64,000 bases of DNA from Seinonella peptonophila (GTDB taxonomy: Bacteria > Bacillota > Bacilli > Thermoactinomycetales > Thermoactinomycetaceae). Below are positions 40,533-49,242 of this stretch, piece by piece. The notes beneath the pieces were generated by a model. It ran no database searches. It was not told the origin of the DNA and saw only the letters and a program-made list of their open reading frames with translations. Location of the stretch: assembly GCF_900129355.1 (NCBI RefSeq), contig NZ_FQVL01000001.1, positions 573,753 to 637,752 on the forward strand, read 5' to 3'. A program made the position numbers and the translations under genes. Position 1 is the first letter of the stretch, and every line of letters starts with the position of its first letter.

Positions 40533-40622
40533 TAACTGATCACTCCTATCAGCCATAGTATGCCAAATCAACGTCCATTCAACTCTCATGTGAGACAAGT
40601 GCAGTAAATCTACATTTTTTGT

Positions 40623-41594
40623 TTATTGTTTCTCTAAACTCTTCACTTTTTTCTGTTGGAGCTTTTCTTTATTGTGTTGAGTGGTTTGTTCAACAGGTTT
40701 GTCCACTTTCTGATCCGCTGGTGCAAGTACAACATCTGCTTGCACGCCTTGATAAGGTGGAATTGATAATAATTGATCTAGTGTAACAAGTTCATAACCT
40801 TTACTTTTTAACTCTTTAATAATGGCGGGTAATGCGTCAACTGTCCCTTGTAATGTCTTACCCGCATTATGTTGTAATACGATAGAACCAGATTTACCGG
40901 TCTGTTTTACTGTTTGTTCAATCTGTTTCCCTGTTCTTCCTCGCCAGTCGTTTGTATCTACATCCCAATTTATAACATAATAATGATTTCCTTTTATTTC
41001 CTGAATTACGCTTTTATTAACAGCTCCATAAGGAGGACGAACCAAATTAACTCGCTTTCCAATCTGTTTTTGAATCTCTTGAGTAGTCGAATTAACCTCT
41101 TTCTTTACTTTTGCATCAGATAAATGTGTTAATTGAGGATGACTCCAAGTATGATTTCCAATAATATGACCTTCTTGATCAATTCGCTTTAGAATCTCTG
41201 GATGATTATGTACCATCTTGCCCATCACAAAAAAAGTAGCCCTAACCTGCTCTTTTCTTAAAATTTCTAAGATTTTCAGCGTATATTTATCATCTGGTCC
41301 ATCATCAAAAGTTAATGCTACCCGTTTTGACTTTGCTGAACCTCTGAAAATTACTTCTTTCATAGTGATTTTCTTTAATTCTTGCTGTTCTTCAAAAGTA
41401 ATTGTAACATTCTGTTTTACTATGGGTTTAATTAATACTTTCGGCTTTTGAATTTGTTTCTTTTCCGGTTTTTTTTGCTTGGGTGCTTTTACAGATTGTT
41501 GGGAAGAGTCAACTGACTTCGTATCAGCGAAAAGGGAACAACCACCGCCAATTATCAGTAACAGACACATGCCCAAATTGAGCATTACACGCAC
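40623..41594 (-). CDS. polysaccharide deacetylase lipoprotein (NodB domain)
   Basis: 323 residues. The N-terminus is a lipoprotein signal peptide ending in the lipobox IGGGC, then a Lys/Gln-rich linker of about 60 residues, then a NodB domain: TFDDGPDDKYTL, GNHTWSHPQL, RPPYGAVNK, DTNDWRG and VLQHNAG. A charged tail rich in Lys and Gln follows. The start GTG at 41594 is eight bases after AGGAG. The mature enzyme should be tethered to the outer face of the membrane. It is paralogous to the next gene on the strand, and the pair may be co-transcribed. Confidence 0.87.
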   Translation of the reverse strand: MRVMLNLGMCLLLIIGGGCSLFADTKSVDSSQQSVKAPKQKKPEKKQIQKPKVLIKPIVKQNVTITFEEQQELKKITMKEVIFRGSAKSKRVALTFDDGPDDKYTLKILEILRKEQVRATFFVMGKMVHNHPEILKRIDQEGHIIGNHTWSHPQLTHLSDAKVKKEVNSTTQEIQKQIGKRVNLVRPPYGAVNKSVIQEIKGNHYYVINWDVDTNDWRGRTGKQIEQTVKQTGKSGSIVLQHNAGKTLQGTVDALPAIIKELKSKGYELVTLDQLLSIPPYQGVQADVVLAPADQKVDKPVEQTTQHNKEKLQQKKVKSLEKQ

Positions 41595-41681
41595 AGCAGT
41601 CACTCCTATTATATACCATTTATTAAAAGACACGATCTATTCTAACATAATATAAAACCATCTGGAATGTTTTATTAACGT

Positions 41682-41707
41682 AAAAAAGCCCAGTAATTGG
41701 GCTTTTT
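41682..41707 (-). terminator. terminator after the repeat-containing membrane protein
   Basis: AAAAAGCCCA-GTAAT-TGGGCTTTTT, a symmetrical hairpin with T runs on both strands, touching the stop codon of the gene at 41706-43157. Confidence 0.85.
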
Positions 41708-43157
41708 ATCTACTGTTAGAATAATCTCTCAAAGGTTTTGCAATCGGTACATTCGGTTTCCAAAATGGATTTAGTCGGTTCCGCCACTTGTTATTGGTCG
41801 GGGCAAATCCTTTCACGTACCGTAAATCCGATTCAGTACCAATAAAGTTTTTAAAAAGTTGTTTATATGCTCGACTATTGGTCCAATGTGACATGAGATG
41901 ACTCATTGAATTTGGAAAATCTTTGGTCTGATCTTCACCAAGCGTTGATAATGTTTCGCTTCTCTCTAGATTTTGTCTTGCAGAAACCGCATTTGTATAT
42001 CTTCTCTCTCTAACATTGGTAAAATCTTTATATACTCTTTCGTTTCCAAGGTGATGATTCATTAATCTTGTTTGGAATTTTAATGATCTTCTTCTTAAAC
42101 CCAAAGTACAAGCGGCCATCACAGGTGCAAAGGGTACTGCCATCAAAACACCAACAGGTCCTAGTGCTAAAGAGCCCAGCATAATCCGGCTCCAATGACG
42201 CATATAATCAGCGGCTCCTTGCGAACGTAACCGATTTAGACGGGCAGTTAACTCATCGTTCTGTAACTTGACCGTATTACCTACTTCAACAAGACTATAC
42301 ATCCAATCGTCAGCCTTGCTCATATTATCTAGCATATTTTCTAGATCACGAATTCGACTTTTCTGCTTGGGGGTGCGTTTACGTCCAAACGAATCTACTA
42401 AAAGATCAGACATCGCTCGAATATGCTGTCTCTGTTCAGGAGTCACATCACGATCTTCTATATTTTTTAGTATGTGGTGCAAGGTATTGAAATGTTCTTT
42501 ATCCTCATCACTAAATTGCCATTTTTGTACATTTTCAAACAGATGACTCATTTCATGTAGTTTTTCTTTTTCTTCCTTAGTAAAATCACGCCCCACTGCC
42601 CCTTTGATCAACACCGCAAACTCTTTCAAATCACGAATCGTATTTTGATTTTGCATCTCTTTAAAGTCAAGATCAAAGGAATTTTGTTCACGTTGTTCGG
42701 GAGTCATTTTGTTAATCACATCGGGATCAGTTACGCCTGGAAGATTTGTATGAAAATCTCGTCCATAAATATTGAGTTGATATTGTTCAATTACTTGTTT
42801 CAAGCTATCTCTAAATTGTCGGAATTCCTTGATCACTTTCAAATGTTTTTCCCATACTTGATCAAATTTCTGACGTGACATTATCTGATATAATCCAGCC
42901 ACCCAGGGGAGGACGCCCATACCAACTAATCCCCAGACAACATGGTAATTATTGCGACTTCGATTTACCTGTTGACCCAAACGATCAATTCTGTTGTAAC
43001 GATAAAAGAGAACGTTATACATCCAAACCGCGCGACGTAAAACATGAATGTAATCATCTACTACTTGATGATCATTTACTTCTACACGAGCACTAGGAGT
43101 AATATAGGCCCTAGCTGGTGATGGTGCTGAAGCAGATGATGCAACTGCAGCAGGCAT
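41706..43157 (-). CDS. membrane protein with four 23-residue tandem repeats, function unknown
   Basis: 483 residues, not recognised. Hydrophobic segments lie at about 72-93 and 325-354. Between them, residues 191-282 consist of four tandem 23-residue units: DFTKEEKEKLHEMSHLFENVQKW, QFSDEDKEHFNTLHHILKNI.., DVTPEQRQHIRAMSDLLVDS.. and KRTPKQKSRIRDLENMLDNM... Each has a (T/S)xE(D/E/Q)(K/R) turn and a helix with a spaced hydrophobic pattern. The N-terminal 20 residues are Ala/Ser/Pro rich. The C-terminus (360-483) is basic and polar. There is no signal peptide. The ATG follows AAAGGGGG. It is monocistronic with its own terminator, between a deacetylase gene and yebC. Confidence 0.7.
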   Translation of the reverse strand: MPAAVASSASAPSPARAYITPSARVEVNDHQVVDDYIHVLRRAVWMYNVLFYRYNRIDRLGQQVNRSRNNYHVVWGLVGMGVLPWVAGLYQIMSRQKFDQVWEKHLKVIKEFRQFRDSLKQVIEQYQLNIYGRDFHTNLPGVTDPDVINKMTPEQREQNSFDLDFKEMQNQNTIRDLKEFAVLIKGAVGRDFTKEEKEKLHEMSHLFENVQKWQFSDEDKEHFNTLHHILKNIEDRDVTPEQRQHIRAMSDLLVDSFGRKRTPKQKSRIRDLENMLDNMSKADDWMYSLVEVGNTVKLQNDELTARLNRLRSQGAADYMRHWSRIMLGSLALGPVGVLMAVPFAPVMAACTLGLRRRSLKFQTRLMNHHLGNERVYKDFTNVRERRYTNAVSARQNLERSETLSTLGEDQTKDFPNSMSHLMSHWTNSRAYKQLFKNFIGTESDLRYVKGFAPTNNKWRNRLNPFWKPNVPIAKPLRDYSNSR

Positions 43158-43245
43158 AATATGTCCCCCTTTCCACGAAGTCTATATTACCTAATAATTG
43201 TAAAATCATTAGATTATAGAATGATTATAGCATATTTGCCTCTTT

Positions 43246-43968
43246 TTAGACATAATTTGCGTAAACATTTTGCACATCATCATGTTCAGATAATGCCTCT
43301 AATAAGGAATATAGGGACGATAATGATTCCTCACGAATGGGCGCACGATTTGATGGAAGAAATGTAATCTCAGCATCTGAAAATTTAATTCCTTTTTCTT
43401 CCATATTCTCTTTTATTATTTCAAATTGCTCGGGACTTGTAATCAGTTCAAAACCCTCTATTGTTGTTTCATAATCTTCTACTCCTGATTCCACTGCTAA
43501 TAATAAAAGCTCTTCTTCTTCTACTGAGCAATCACGGCGATCAATTGTTAACCAACCTTTCCGTTCAAACATCCAAGCAACACATCCAGCTTCACCAAGG
43601 TTTCCACCCCGTTTTGAAAAGATATGACGCACATCGGCGGCTGTTCGATTACGATTATCTGTTAGCACCTCGACAAGTATTGCAACTCCCTCAGGTCCAT
43701 ATCCTTCGTAAAATAGATGTTCATATCGTTCATCTTCGCCTCCTCCCATCGCTTTTTGAATCGCACGCTCTATATTTTCATTAGGCAAATTTTGCGCTTT
43801 TGCCTTTGCAATCGCCAATCGAAGCTGATGATTATTGGCAGGGTCCTTATCCCCAGCACATGCAGCCACATAGATTTCACGAGCCAATTTATTAAATAAC
43901 TTTCCTCTTTGTGCATCTTGACGTCCTTTACGATGTTGAATGTTTTTCCACTTCGAATGTCCAGCCAT
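43246..43968 (-). CDS. yebC: YebC/PmpR family transcription or translation factor
   Basis: 240 residues. The opening MAGHSKWKNIQHRKGRQDAQRGKLFNKL, ANNHQLRLAIAKAKAQNLPNENIERAI, GYGPEGVAILVEVLTDNRNRTAADVRHIFSKRGGNLG and the closing DDVQNVYANY are unmistakable. The family was described as DNA-binding regulators. More recent work links some members to translation of proline stretches. The ATG at 43968 is the family start. The frame extends five codons further. It lies near nadE and safA, as yrbC lies near safA in B. subtilis. Confidence 0.94.
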   Translation of the reverse strand: MAGHSKWKNIQHRKGRQDAQRGKLFNKLAREIYVAACAGDKDPANNHQLRLAIAKAKAQNLPNENIERAIQKAMGGGEDERYEHLFYEGYGPEGVAILVEVLTDNRNRTAADVRHIFSKRGGNLGEAGCVAWMFERKGWLTIDRRDCSVEEEELLLLAVESGVEDYETTIEGFELITSPEQFEIIKENMEEKGIKFSDAEITFLPSNRAPIREESLSSLYSLLEALSEHDDVQNVYANYV

Positions 43969-44012
43969 GATGCTCCCTCCCATCTATTTAGCCCCTTGAT
44001 TAAATATGAAAA

Positions 44013-44864
44013 CTATACACCCCAGTCTCGGAGATAACGAAAATCCGTTCCTACCGTACGACTCCCAACTTTCAAGATAATTGGCATGACTCGTTTAAAT
44101 TGATTTTGCCTAATTCTAGCTACCACATGATTAACGAATGAAGGATCAAAACCTTTTTGTTTCACTTGCTGAGCAGATAATCCCAAGTCAATGAGATGAT
44201 AAAGTAAGATGTCTACATCTATATAGCGAAAACCTAATTCACCTTCATCTGTCTGATCAGACCATAAATCCGCGCTTGGTGGCTTATCAAGGATTGACTG
44301 TGGTACACCGAGATAAGAAGCTAATTGACGGACTTGCGTCTTATAGAGGTCGCCGATCGGGTTAACTGCTGAAGCAGCGTCTCCAAACTGTGTTCCATAT
44401 CCTAATAATATTTCAGTCCGATTACTCGTTCCAACAACAAGCGCCCGATGCTCGGCTGAGAGATCGTAGAGGATGGTCATGCGCTCACGGGCCATTTTAT
44501 TTCCTCTTCGCAAAGGACTTGCCTCTGGGAAACGATTAAAATAAGCATCGATCTGTGGGGTAATATCGATTGTAATCGACTCTACACCTGTTTCTTCTAC
44601 CGCGATTTGAGCATCTGTAAGACTATTTGTGCTACTCGTACGGTATGGCATCCGAACAGCAATTACACGATCTGCACCAAAAGCACGCACTGCTAGATAG
44701 AGGGAGAGTGCTGAATCAATTCCTCCAGAAAGCCCAATTACAACACGTTGAAACCCTACTTTTTCAATTTCTTCGCGCAACGTAGTAACGAGCAGTCTCG
44801 TCGTCTGCTCAGAATCTAATCTTAAAAAAGGCGCTTTACTAAGCTGTTCTTCAATCCAATTCAT
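44013..44864 (-). CDS. nadE: NAD+ synthetase, ammonia-dependent type
   Basis: 283 residues. The PP-loop GLSGGIDSALSLYLAVRAFG, the region VVGTSNRTEILLGYGTQFGDAASAVNPIGDLYKTQVR and KPPSADLWSDQTDEGELGF are typical of the last step of NAD synthesis, amidation of nicotinate adenine dinucleotide. The length is that of the single-domain enzyme without its own glutaminase part. The ATG overlaps the stop of an upstream amidase gene as ATGA, so that protein may supply ammonia in the way the fused glutamine-dependent enzymes do. Confidence 0.93.
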   Translation of the reverse strand: MNWIEEQLSKAPFLRLDSEQTTRLLVTTLREEIEKVGFQRVVIGLSGGIDSALSLYLAVRAFGADRVIAVRMPYRTSSTNSLTDAQIAVEETGVESITIDITPQIDAYFNRFPEASPLRRGNKMARERMTILYDLSAEHRALVVGTSNRTEILLGYGTQFGDAASAVNPIGDLYKTQVRQLASYLGVPQSILDKPPSADLWSDQTDEGELGFRYIDVDILLYHLIDLGLSAQQVKQKGFDPSFVNHVVARIRQNQFKRVMPIILKVGSRTVGTDFRYLRDWGV

Positions 44865-45718
44865 AGTCCGTCCACTTCCTCTATCCGTCGCTTTTGAATT
44901 CTTTTTAATTCACGGATTGTGAGTTCTAAATTTTCATCTCGAATGAGAGGCATTTGAAAACGGGCACGACGTATTTGATCTAAATCGATCTCAGTAACTA
45001 AAAGCTGTTCTTCAAATATATCAGCCTCGCATGCCATTTCTCCATCAGGAGCAATGATATGCGAATTGCCAAGAAATGTCGCACCATCCTCACTGCCAAC
45101 CCGACTAGCAAATAGAGTGTAAGCTCCATATACTGTGGCATTAGTCTGTGTAAGTAGTCTCCATTCCCTTTGATTAGCAAATTGCTCTGTTCGAATATCT
45201 CTCACAGGAGAGTTTACAAGAAACAGGAAAATTTCTACCCCATCTTGAGCTAATAGATATGTAGTAGCAGGATGCCATACCTCTTCACAGATCAACATGC
45301 CCATACGCCCCCACTTAGTGGGAAAACTACGAACGCGTTGACCTCTTCCAAAATATCTTCCTTCATCGAACATGCCATATGTCGGTAAATGTGTCTTTCG
45401 ATGGGTGTGTACAATTTTTTGGTCACTTGCATAAACAGCAGTATTATATAAAAGATGATCTGAACTTTTTTCTACATATCCAAAAACAATATCAATTCCC
45501 GCTGCCATTTCGACAAGAGATTGAATCTGTTCATCAGTCTTTACCCTAGCTACATCAAATGTTAAATCAAGCAAATTATAACCTGTTAAACTTAATTCAG
45601 GGAAAACAATCATATCAACTTGCTCCGCTTTTGCTTGTTCGATAAACTGAGCATGTTTGTCCAAATTTTGATCGACCCGTCCCAGGAAGGGTCGGATCTG
45701 AGCGATTCCTACTTTCAT
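44861..45718 (-). CDS. carbon-nitrogen hydrolase (nitrilase family), coupled to nadE
   Basis: 285 residues, a single nitrilase-fold domain. The catalytic triad is visible: Glu in VFPELSLTGYN, Lys in HRKTHLPTYGMFDEGRYF and Cys in GMLICEEVWHP. The pattern TYGMFDEGRYF and DLTFDVARV resembles the glutaminase domain of glutamine-dependent NAD synthetases rather than general amidases. Translational coupling with nadE (4-base overlap) supports a split two-protein NAD synthetase. Direct proof of complex formation is lacking. The ATG at 45718 follows GGAGG at eight bases. Confidence 0.85.
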   Translation of the reverse strand: MKVGIAQIRPFLGRVDQNLDKHAQFIEQAKAEQVDMIVFPELSLTGYNLLDLTFDVARVKTDEQIQSLVEMAAGIDIVFGYVEKSSDHLLYNTAVYASDQKIVHTHRKTHLPTYGMFDEGRYFGRGQRVRSFPTKWGRMGMLICEEVWHPATTYLLAQDGVEIFLFLVNSPVRDIRTEQFANQREWRLLTQTNATVYGAYTLFASRVGSEDGATFLGNSHIIAPDGEMACEADIFEEQLLVTEIDLDQIRRARFQMPLIRDENLELTIRELKRIQKRRIEEVDGL

Positions 45719-45818
45719 GTTGAATGCCTCCATTAACTAACCTTTCACCTACTACTATGCCCTACTTATTTAAAGTAAATAGATTTTTCTCGATAATCAT
45801 ATCATATGGTTTCCTTAG

Positions 45819-46769
45819 CTACCAATCGGATAATTGTTTTAATTGTTCTTTCCACTGCTTACGATCATCTGCTAAACGTTTCAAATAAGACCAAGTTGCT
45901 TCAATGTTATAACCTTTTTTATTTAACAATAAACCTTCACTTTCTCGAAAAAAATCATTAGGAAAACCAAGCAAAAGAATGAGCAATTCCATCTCTTGTT
46001 TGGTTAATGGGCGAACTTGTTGATACATTTGAATAATCCGTTCAAATTGTTGTAAACCATTCTGCTCATGCAAAATACGAGAGGCAATTTGCCAAACATC
46101 GCCCAATTGTAAATCGTAATCTGCTGTATCAAAATCAATTAGCCATGCTTGCTGTTTTAAATCGATCAGCCAGTTATGATTTGCCAAATCACGATGACAA
46201 ACTGCTTTGGCAGCAATATCATTCGCTGTTAATAGTCGCAGTAGATCATGTTGAACTGATTGTAAAACCCGATATGCATCTTCATAAAAAAGTGGACCAT
46301 ATGTTTGAAAAAAAACTCGATATGGTTCTGAAAATTGATTAATTCGCTTGATTAAATAGTGAAAACGATACAAACGTATATATAACCTTTCATAAAAAAC
46401 AGAGGATTCCCGGCTTTTTTTTGGTGTTTCTAAGCATCTTCCCGCTAAATGAAACCGGGCAAGTTGTGGAATAATGCGTTGAATATCCTCCGTTGATTGA
46501 TAATTGGCTCGCCTACTCTTTACATAAGGCATGAATGCCCAATTTGTGTGAATCATTGGTTTCGGCATCTGTTGAAAACCTCTTTGCCGCAGCTCTTGGT
46601 CAATCGATTCCCACCAGCTCATCTGCTCCAAATTTCGAATTGGTTTTGCCAACCATTTTTGTTGGTTTGATAACTCCAAAAACAAAAGTCTATGATGTTG
46701 TTTGACACTTCTAATTTTCGCTGGTAACACAGTTTCCCACTGATTTATTTCAACGGTTGATAATCTCAT
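45819..46769 (-). CDS. CotS/YsxE-family spore coat protein, kinase-like fold
   Basis: 316 residues. Aminoglycoside-phosphotransferase-like fold with the catalytic loop HRDLANHNW and the metal motif LIDFDTADYDLQLGD, like the CotS, YsxE and YutH spore coat proteins. LYIRLYRFHYLIKRI and FREsE-type ends also fit. In B. subtilis ysxE is paired with spoVID. Here the gene is paired with a LysM coat gene. It begins two bases after the safA stop with no strong binding site, so it is probably translated by coupling. Likely expressed in the mother cell. Whether it phosphorylates anything is unknown. Confidence 0.82.
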   Translation of the reverse strand: MRLSTVEINQWETVLPAKIRSVKQHHRLLFLELSNQQKWLAKPIRNLEQMSWWESIDQELRQRGFQQMPKPMIHTNWAFMPYVKSRRANYQSTEDIQRIIPQLARFHLAGRCLETPKKSRESSVFYERLYIRLYRFHYLIKRINQFSEPYRVFFQTYGPLFYEDAYRVLQSVQHDLLRLLTANDIAAKAVCHRDLANHNWLIDLKQQAWLIDFDTADYDLQLGDVWQIASRILHEQNGLQQFERIIQMYQQVRPLTKQEMELLILLLGFPNDFFRESEGLLLNKKGYNIEATWSYLKRLADDRKQWKEQLKQLSDW

Positions 46770-46770
46770 G

Positions 46771-47304
46771 TTAATCGCGAGCCGTTTCGCTCTCCGAATA
46801 AGACTCTAGGTCAAACTGTTCTTCAAACATATGTGTGTATGCAGATGCCCAAGGATATGGATAGATTGGAGGGGGATAATATGAGACATATGGAGGCGGC
46901 ATATATAGTGGCATTCTAGGATAATGATAATATTGATCAGGATAAGAAGGGACATCTTTAGATGTTCGTTGAGTAGTCTTACCCTGTTCCATAAAAAAGA
47001 CTTCAGGGTCAATTTCTACTTCAGGTGATGGCATCGATGGTATTTCTATAGGATATTCAGGATTGTCCGCATGCTCTTTGTGATGTCGTACTTTTTCTTT
47101 TCGATTTGTACCCATTCTCTTTTCACGTGGTTCTGCCTGCAAAATAGGAACTTTACCTGTTGGTATTTTTACCTTATAACCCGATTGTAAGGGTTGATCC
47201 TCGCTCAATTTTGGATTTATTTCAATCAATCGACTGATGGGTACATTATACTGGGTAGCCAATTCCCACAGTGTCTCATTCTCTCTAGCCACATGTATTT
47301 TCAC
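46771..47304 (-). CDS. safA: LysM spore coat morphogenetic protein, SafA-like
   Basis: 177 residues with GTG at 47304, eight bases after GGAGG. The N-terminal LysM domain (about 1-45: MKIHVARENETLWELATQYN, then INPKLSEDQPLQSGYKVKIP) is placed at the very start, as in SafA and unlike SpoVID, where it is C-terminal. The rest is Pro/Tyr rich with acid patches (YYPPPIYPYPW), as in the inner coat protein SafA, but much shorter than the B. subtilis protein of about 390 residues. It should localise at the cortex/coat boundary. A 12-codon longer frame lacks a binding site. Confidence 0.8.
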   Translation of the reverse strand: MKIHVARENETLWELATQYNVPISRLIEINPKLSEDQPLQSGYKVKIPTGKVPILQAEPREKRMGTNRKEKVRHHKEHADNPEYPIEIPSMPSPEVEIDPEVFFMEQGKTTQRTSKDVPSYPDQYYHYPRMPLYMPPPYVSYYPPPIYPYPWASAYTHMFEEQFDLESYSESETARD

Positions 47305-47482
47305 TACCGATTCCTCCTCATTCTCCAGACTCTTTTTCATTCTATGCAGGGTATCGTTCCATCTTTCTTCACAAAACGACCTGGGGAAGAAATCTTATCT
47401 ATATTACAATAGAAAAAACTATATACAAAATAAACATAGTGGGAATTTCACATCTCGATCGAATTGATAAAAGGTGATTACC

Positions 47483-48292
47483 ATGAAAAGAAACAAACAT
47501 CATTTCAACGTGTGGATTCTAATCCTTTCGACAGCAACATGTATCATACTCATCATCGGTTGGGCACTCGCTTTATCCGATATTTTACATACGCCAACCC
47601 GTCAATCCATCATCCACTCGCCAACCGTTCAACCGAACAAAACACAAAAAAATCTCTTACTTGGACTAGGTGATTCGTTGACTCGTGGAGAAGGAGACGA
47701 AAAAGGTCAGGGCTACTTTGGTATCGTCAAAAAAAATCTAGAAAAGGAGAAAATGCCTTCGTTTTCAGCAAGCAACATGGCAATAAGTGGACAAAAATCA
47801 TCAGAATTGATTGGGCAGATACAACGAAAAAATATACAAAAGATAATTAGCGAAGCAAGATGGATCACTTTAACCATCGGCGGTAATGATCTCAAAGAAA
47901 GTATCGGAACCAACGATAAAATCGATGTAAAACAAGCAGATCAAGCCCGTAAACAGTACATCACAAATTTAAAGCTCGTTTTAAATACAATAAAAAAGTT
48001 AAATCCAGACGTAAAATTATTTATCTTTAGTCTTTACAATCCATATGGAGATTTAAATGATCAAATCCAATCGAATGAGCTGATCCACCAATGGAATGAA
48101 GCGATACGTCAGACTACAGTCTCCTTTCCTTTTGTTGTCATGGTGCCTACTTTTGATCTCTTTCAACTCGCACCAAAAAAATATTTATACACAGATCATT
48201 TTCATCCAAATCATGCAGGTTATCAACGAATGGCAACTCGCTTAATGCAAGTTTTATCTGATACAACTCTTCATAAGGAGTTGAGCGCATGA
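47483..48292 (+). CDS. SGNH/GDSL-family hydrolase, membrane-anchored
   Basis: 269 residues. An N-terminal hydrophobic segment (about 10-32) likely anchors it outside the membrane. The domain has the four SGNH blocks: GLGDSLTRGEGD (Ser), NMAISGQKSSEL (Gly), LTIGGNDLKES (Asn) and YTDHFHPNHAGYQRMA (Asp/His). It is predicted to be an esterase or lipase for an unknown substrate. The start ATG at 47483 follows AAAAGGTG. Its end overlaps the ABC ATPase start as ATGA, so it is translated together with an ABC-2 transporter. Confidence 0.87.
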   Translation: MKRNKHHFNVWILILSTATCIILIIGWALALSDILHTPTRQSIIHSPTVQPNKTQKNLLLGLGDSLTRGEGDEKGQGYFGIVKKNLEKEKMPSFSASNMAISGQKSSELIGQIQRKNIQKIISEARWITLTIGGNDLKESIGTNDKIDVKQADQARKQYITNLKLVLNTIKKLNPDVKLFIFSLYNPYGDLNDQIQSNELIHQWNEAIRQTTVSFPFVVMVPTFDLFQLAPKKYLYTDHFHPNHAGYQRMATRLMQVLSDTTLHKELSA

Positions 48293-49242
48293 CTGATTAC
48301 CAAATTCCTGTTTTAGAAGTGACTCAATTAGGAAAGCGGATTGGAAAGAAAACAATCGTAAATGACTTATCGTTTAGCATTAAACAAGGCGAAATCTTTG
48401 GTTTTCTGGGACCAAATGGCGCTGGGAAAACAACAACCATTCGTATGTTAGTCGGTTTGATCCGCCCCACCAGCGGAACAATTTCGATTGGCGGTTTCTC
48501 TTTGGAAAAACATTTCACTCGAGCGATTAGCCAAGTTGGTTGTATTGTTGAAAATCCTGAGTTATATCCTTATTTAACAGGTCGGGAAAACTTACAAATT
48601 TTTGCACGAATGCTGCCATCAATCGATGAAGAACGTATCGATGAAGTGGTTCAACTGGTTAAAATGGAGCATCGTATCGATGAAGTGGTGAAAACCTATT
48701 CATTAGGAATGCGTCAAAGACTCGGAATTGCACAAGCGCTTTTAGGAAGACCAAAATTATTAATTTTGGACGAGCCCACCAATGGTCTTGATCCATCTGG
48801 CATTCGGGAACTTCGTAGTTTTATAAGGTACCTAGCTCATGACGAAGGGATTAGTGTCTTTGTATCCAGCCATATTCTCCATGAAGTACAACTGCTCTGT
48901 GATCGTGTAGCAATTATCCATCAGGGGCAAATCTTACAAACCGCTGATATTGATCAATTAATATCTGAGCAAACACGAATCGAATGGCACCTATCTCCAA
49001 TCGACAAAGCGATAAAATGTTTGCAAAACATCTCCTTTATCTCATCGCTGGAGAGTGATACAGAGCAAAATAAAGTATGGGTACATATGCCACCTAGCCG
49101 CATTGCAGAGACGAATCAATCTCTAATTGAAAACCAAATTGCTGTTATGAGCATTCAACCTTATCAAAAAACACTTGAAGATATCTTCCTGGAACTAACA
49201 CGGGGTGATACAGTTGTCACAAATGATGAATCTAATTTATAA
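48289..49242 (+). CDS. ABC-2 type transporter, ATP-binding protein
   Basis: 317 residues, one nucleotide-binding domain of the NatA/BcrA type with a C-terminal extension of about 90 residues. Walker A GPNGAGKTTTIRML, Q-loop VENPELYPYLTG, signature YSLGMRQRLGIAQAL, Walker B LLILDEPTNGLD and H-loop SSHIL are intact. It powers the permease encoded next. The start overlaps the GDSL hydrolase stop and its end overlaps the permease start, so all three are made as a unit. Substrate unknown: lipid, peptide or ion export are all possible. Confidence 0.9.
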   Translation: MTDYQIPVLEVTQLGKRIGKKTIVNDLSFSIKQGEIFGFLGPNGAGKTTTIRMLVGLIRPTSGTISIGGFSLEKHFTRAISQVGCIVENPELYPYLTGRENLQIFARMLPSIDEERIDEVVQLVKMEHRIDEVVKTYSLGMRQRLGIAQALLGRPKLLILDEPTNGLDPSGIRELRSFIRYLAHDEGISVFVSSHILHEVQLLCDRVAIIHQGQILQTADIDQLISEQTRIEWHLSPIDKAIKCLQNISFISSLESDTEQNKVWVHMPPSRIAETNQSLIENQIAVMSIQPYQKTLEDIFLELTRGDTVVTNDESNL

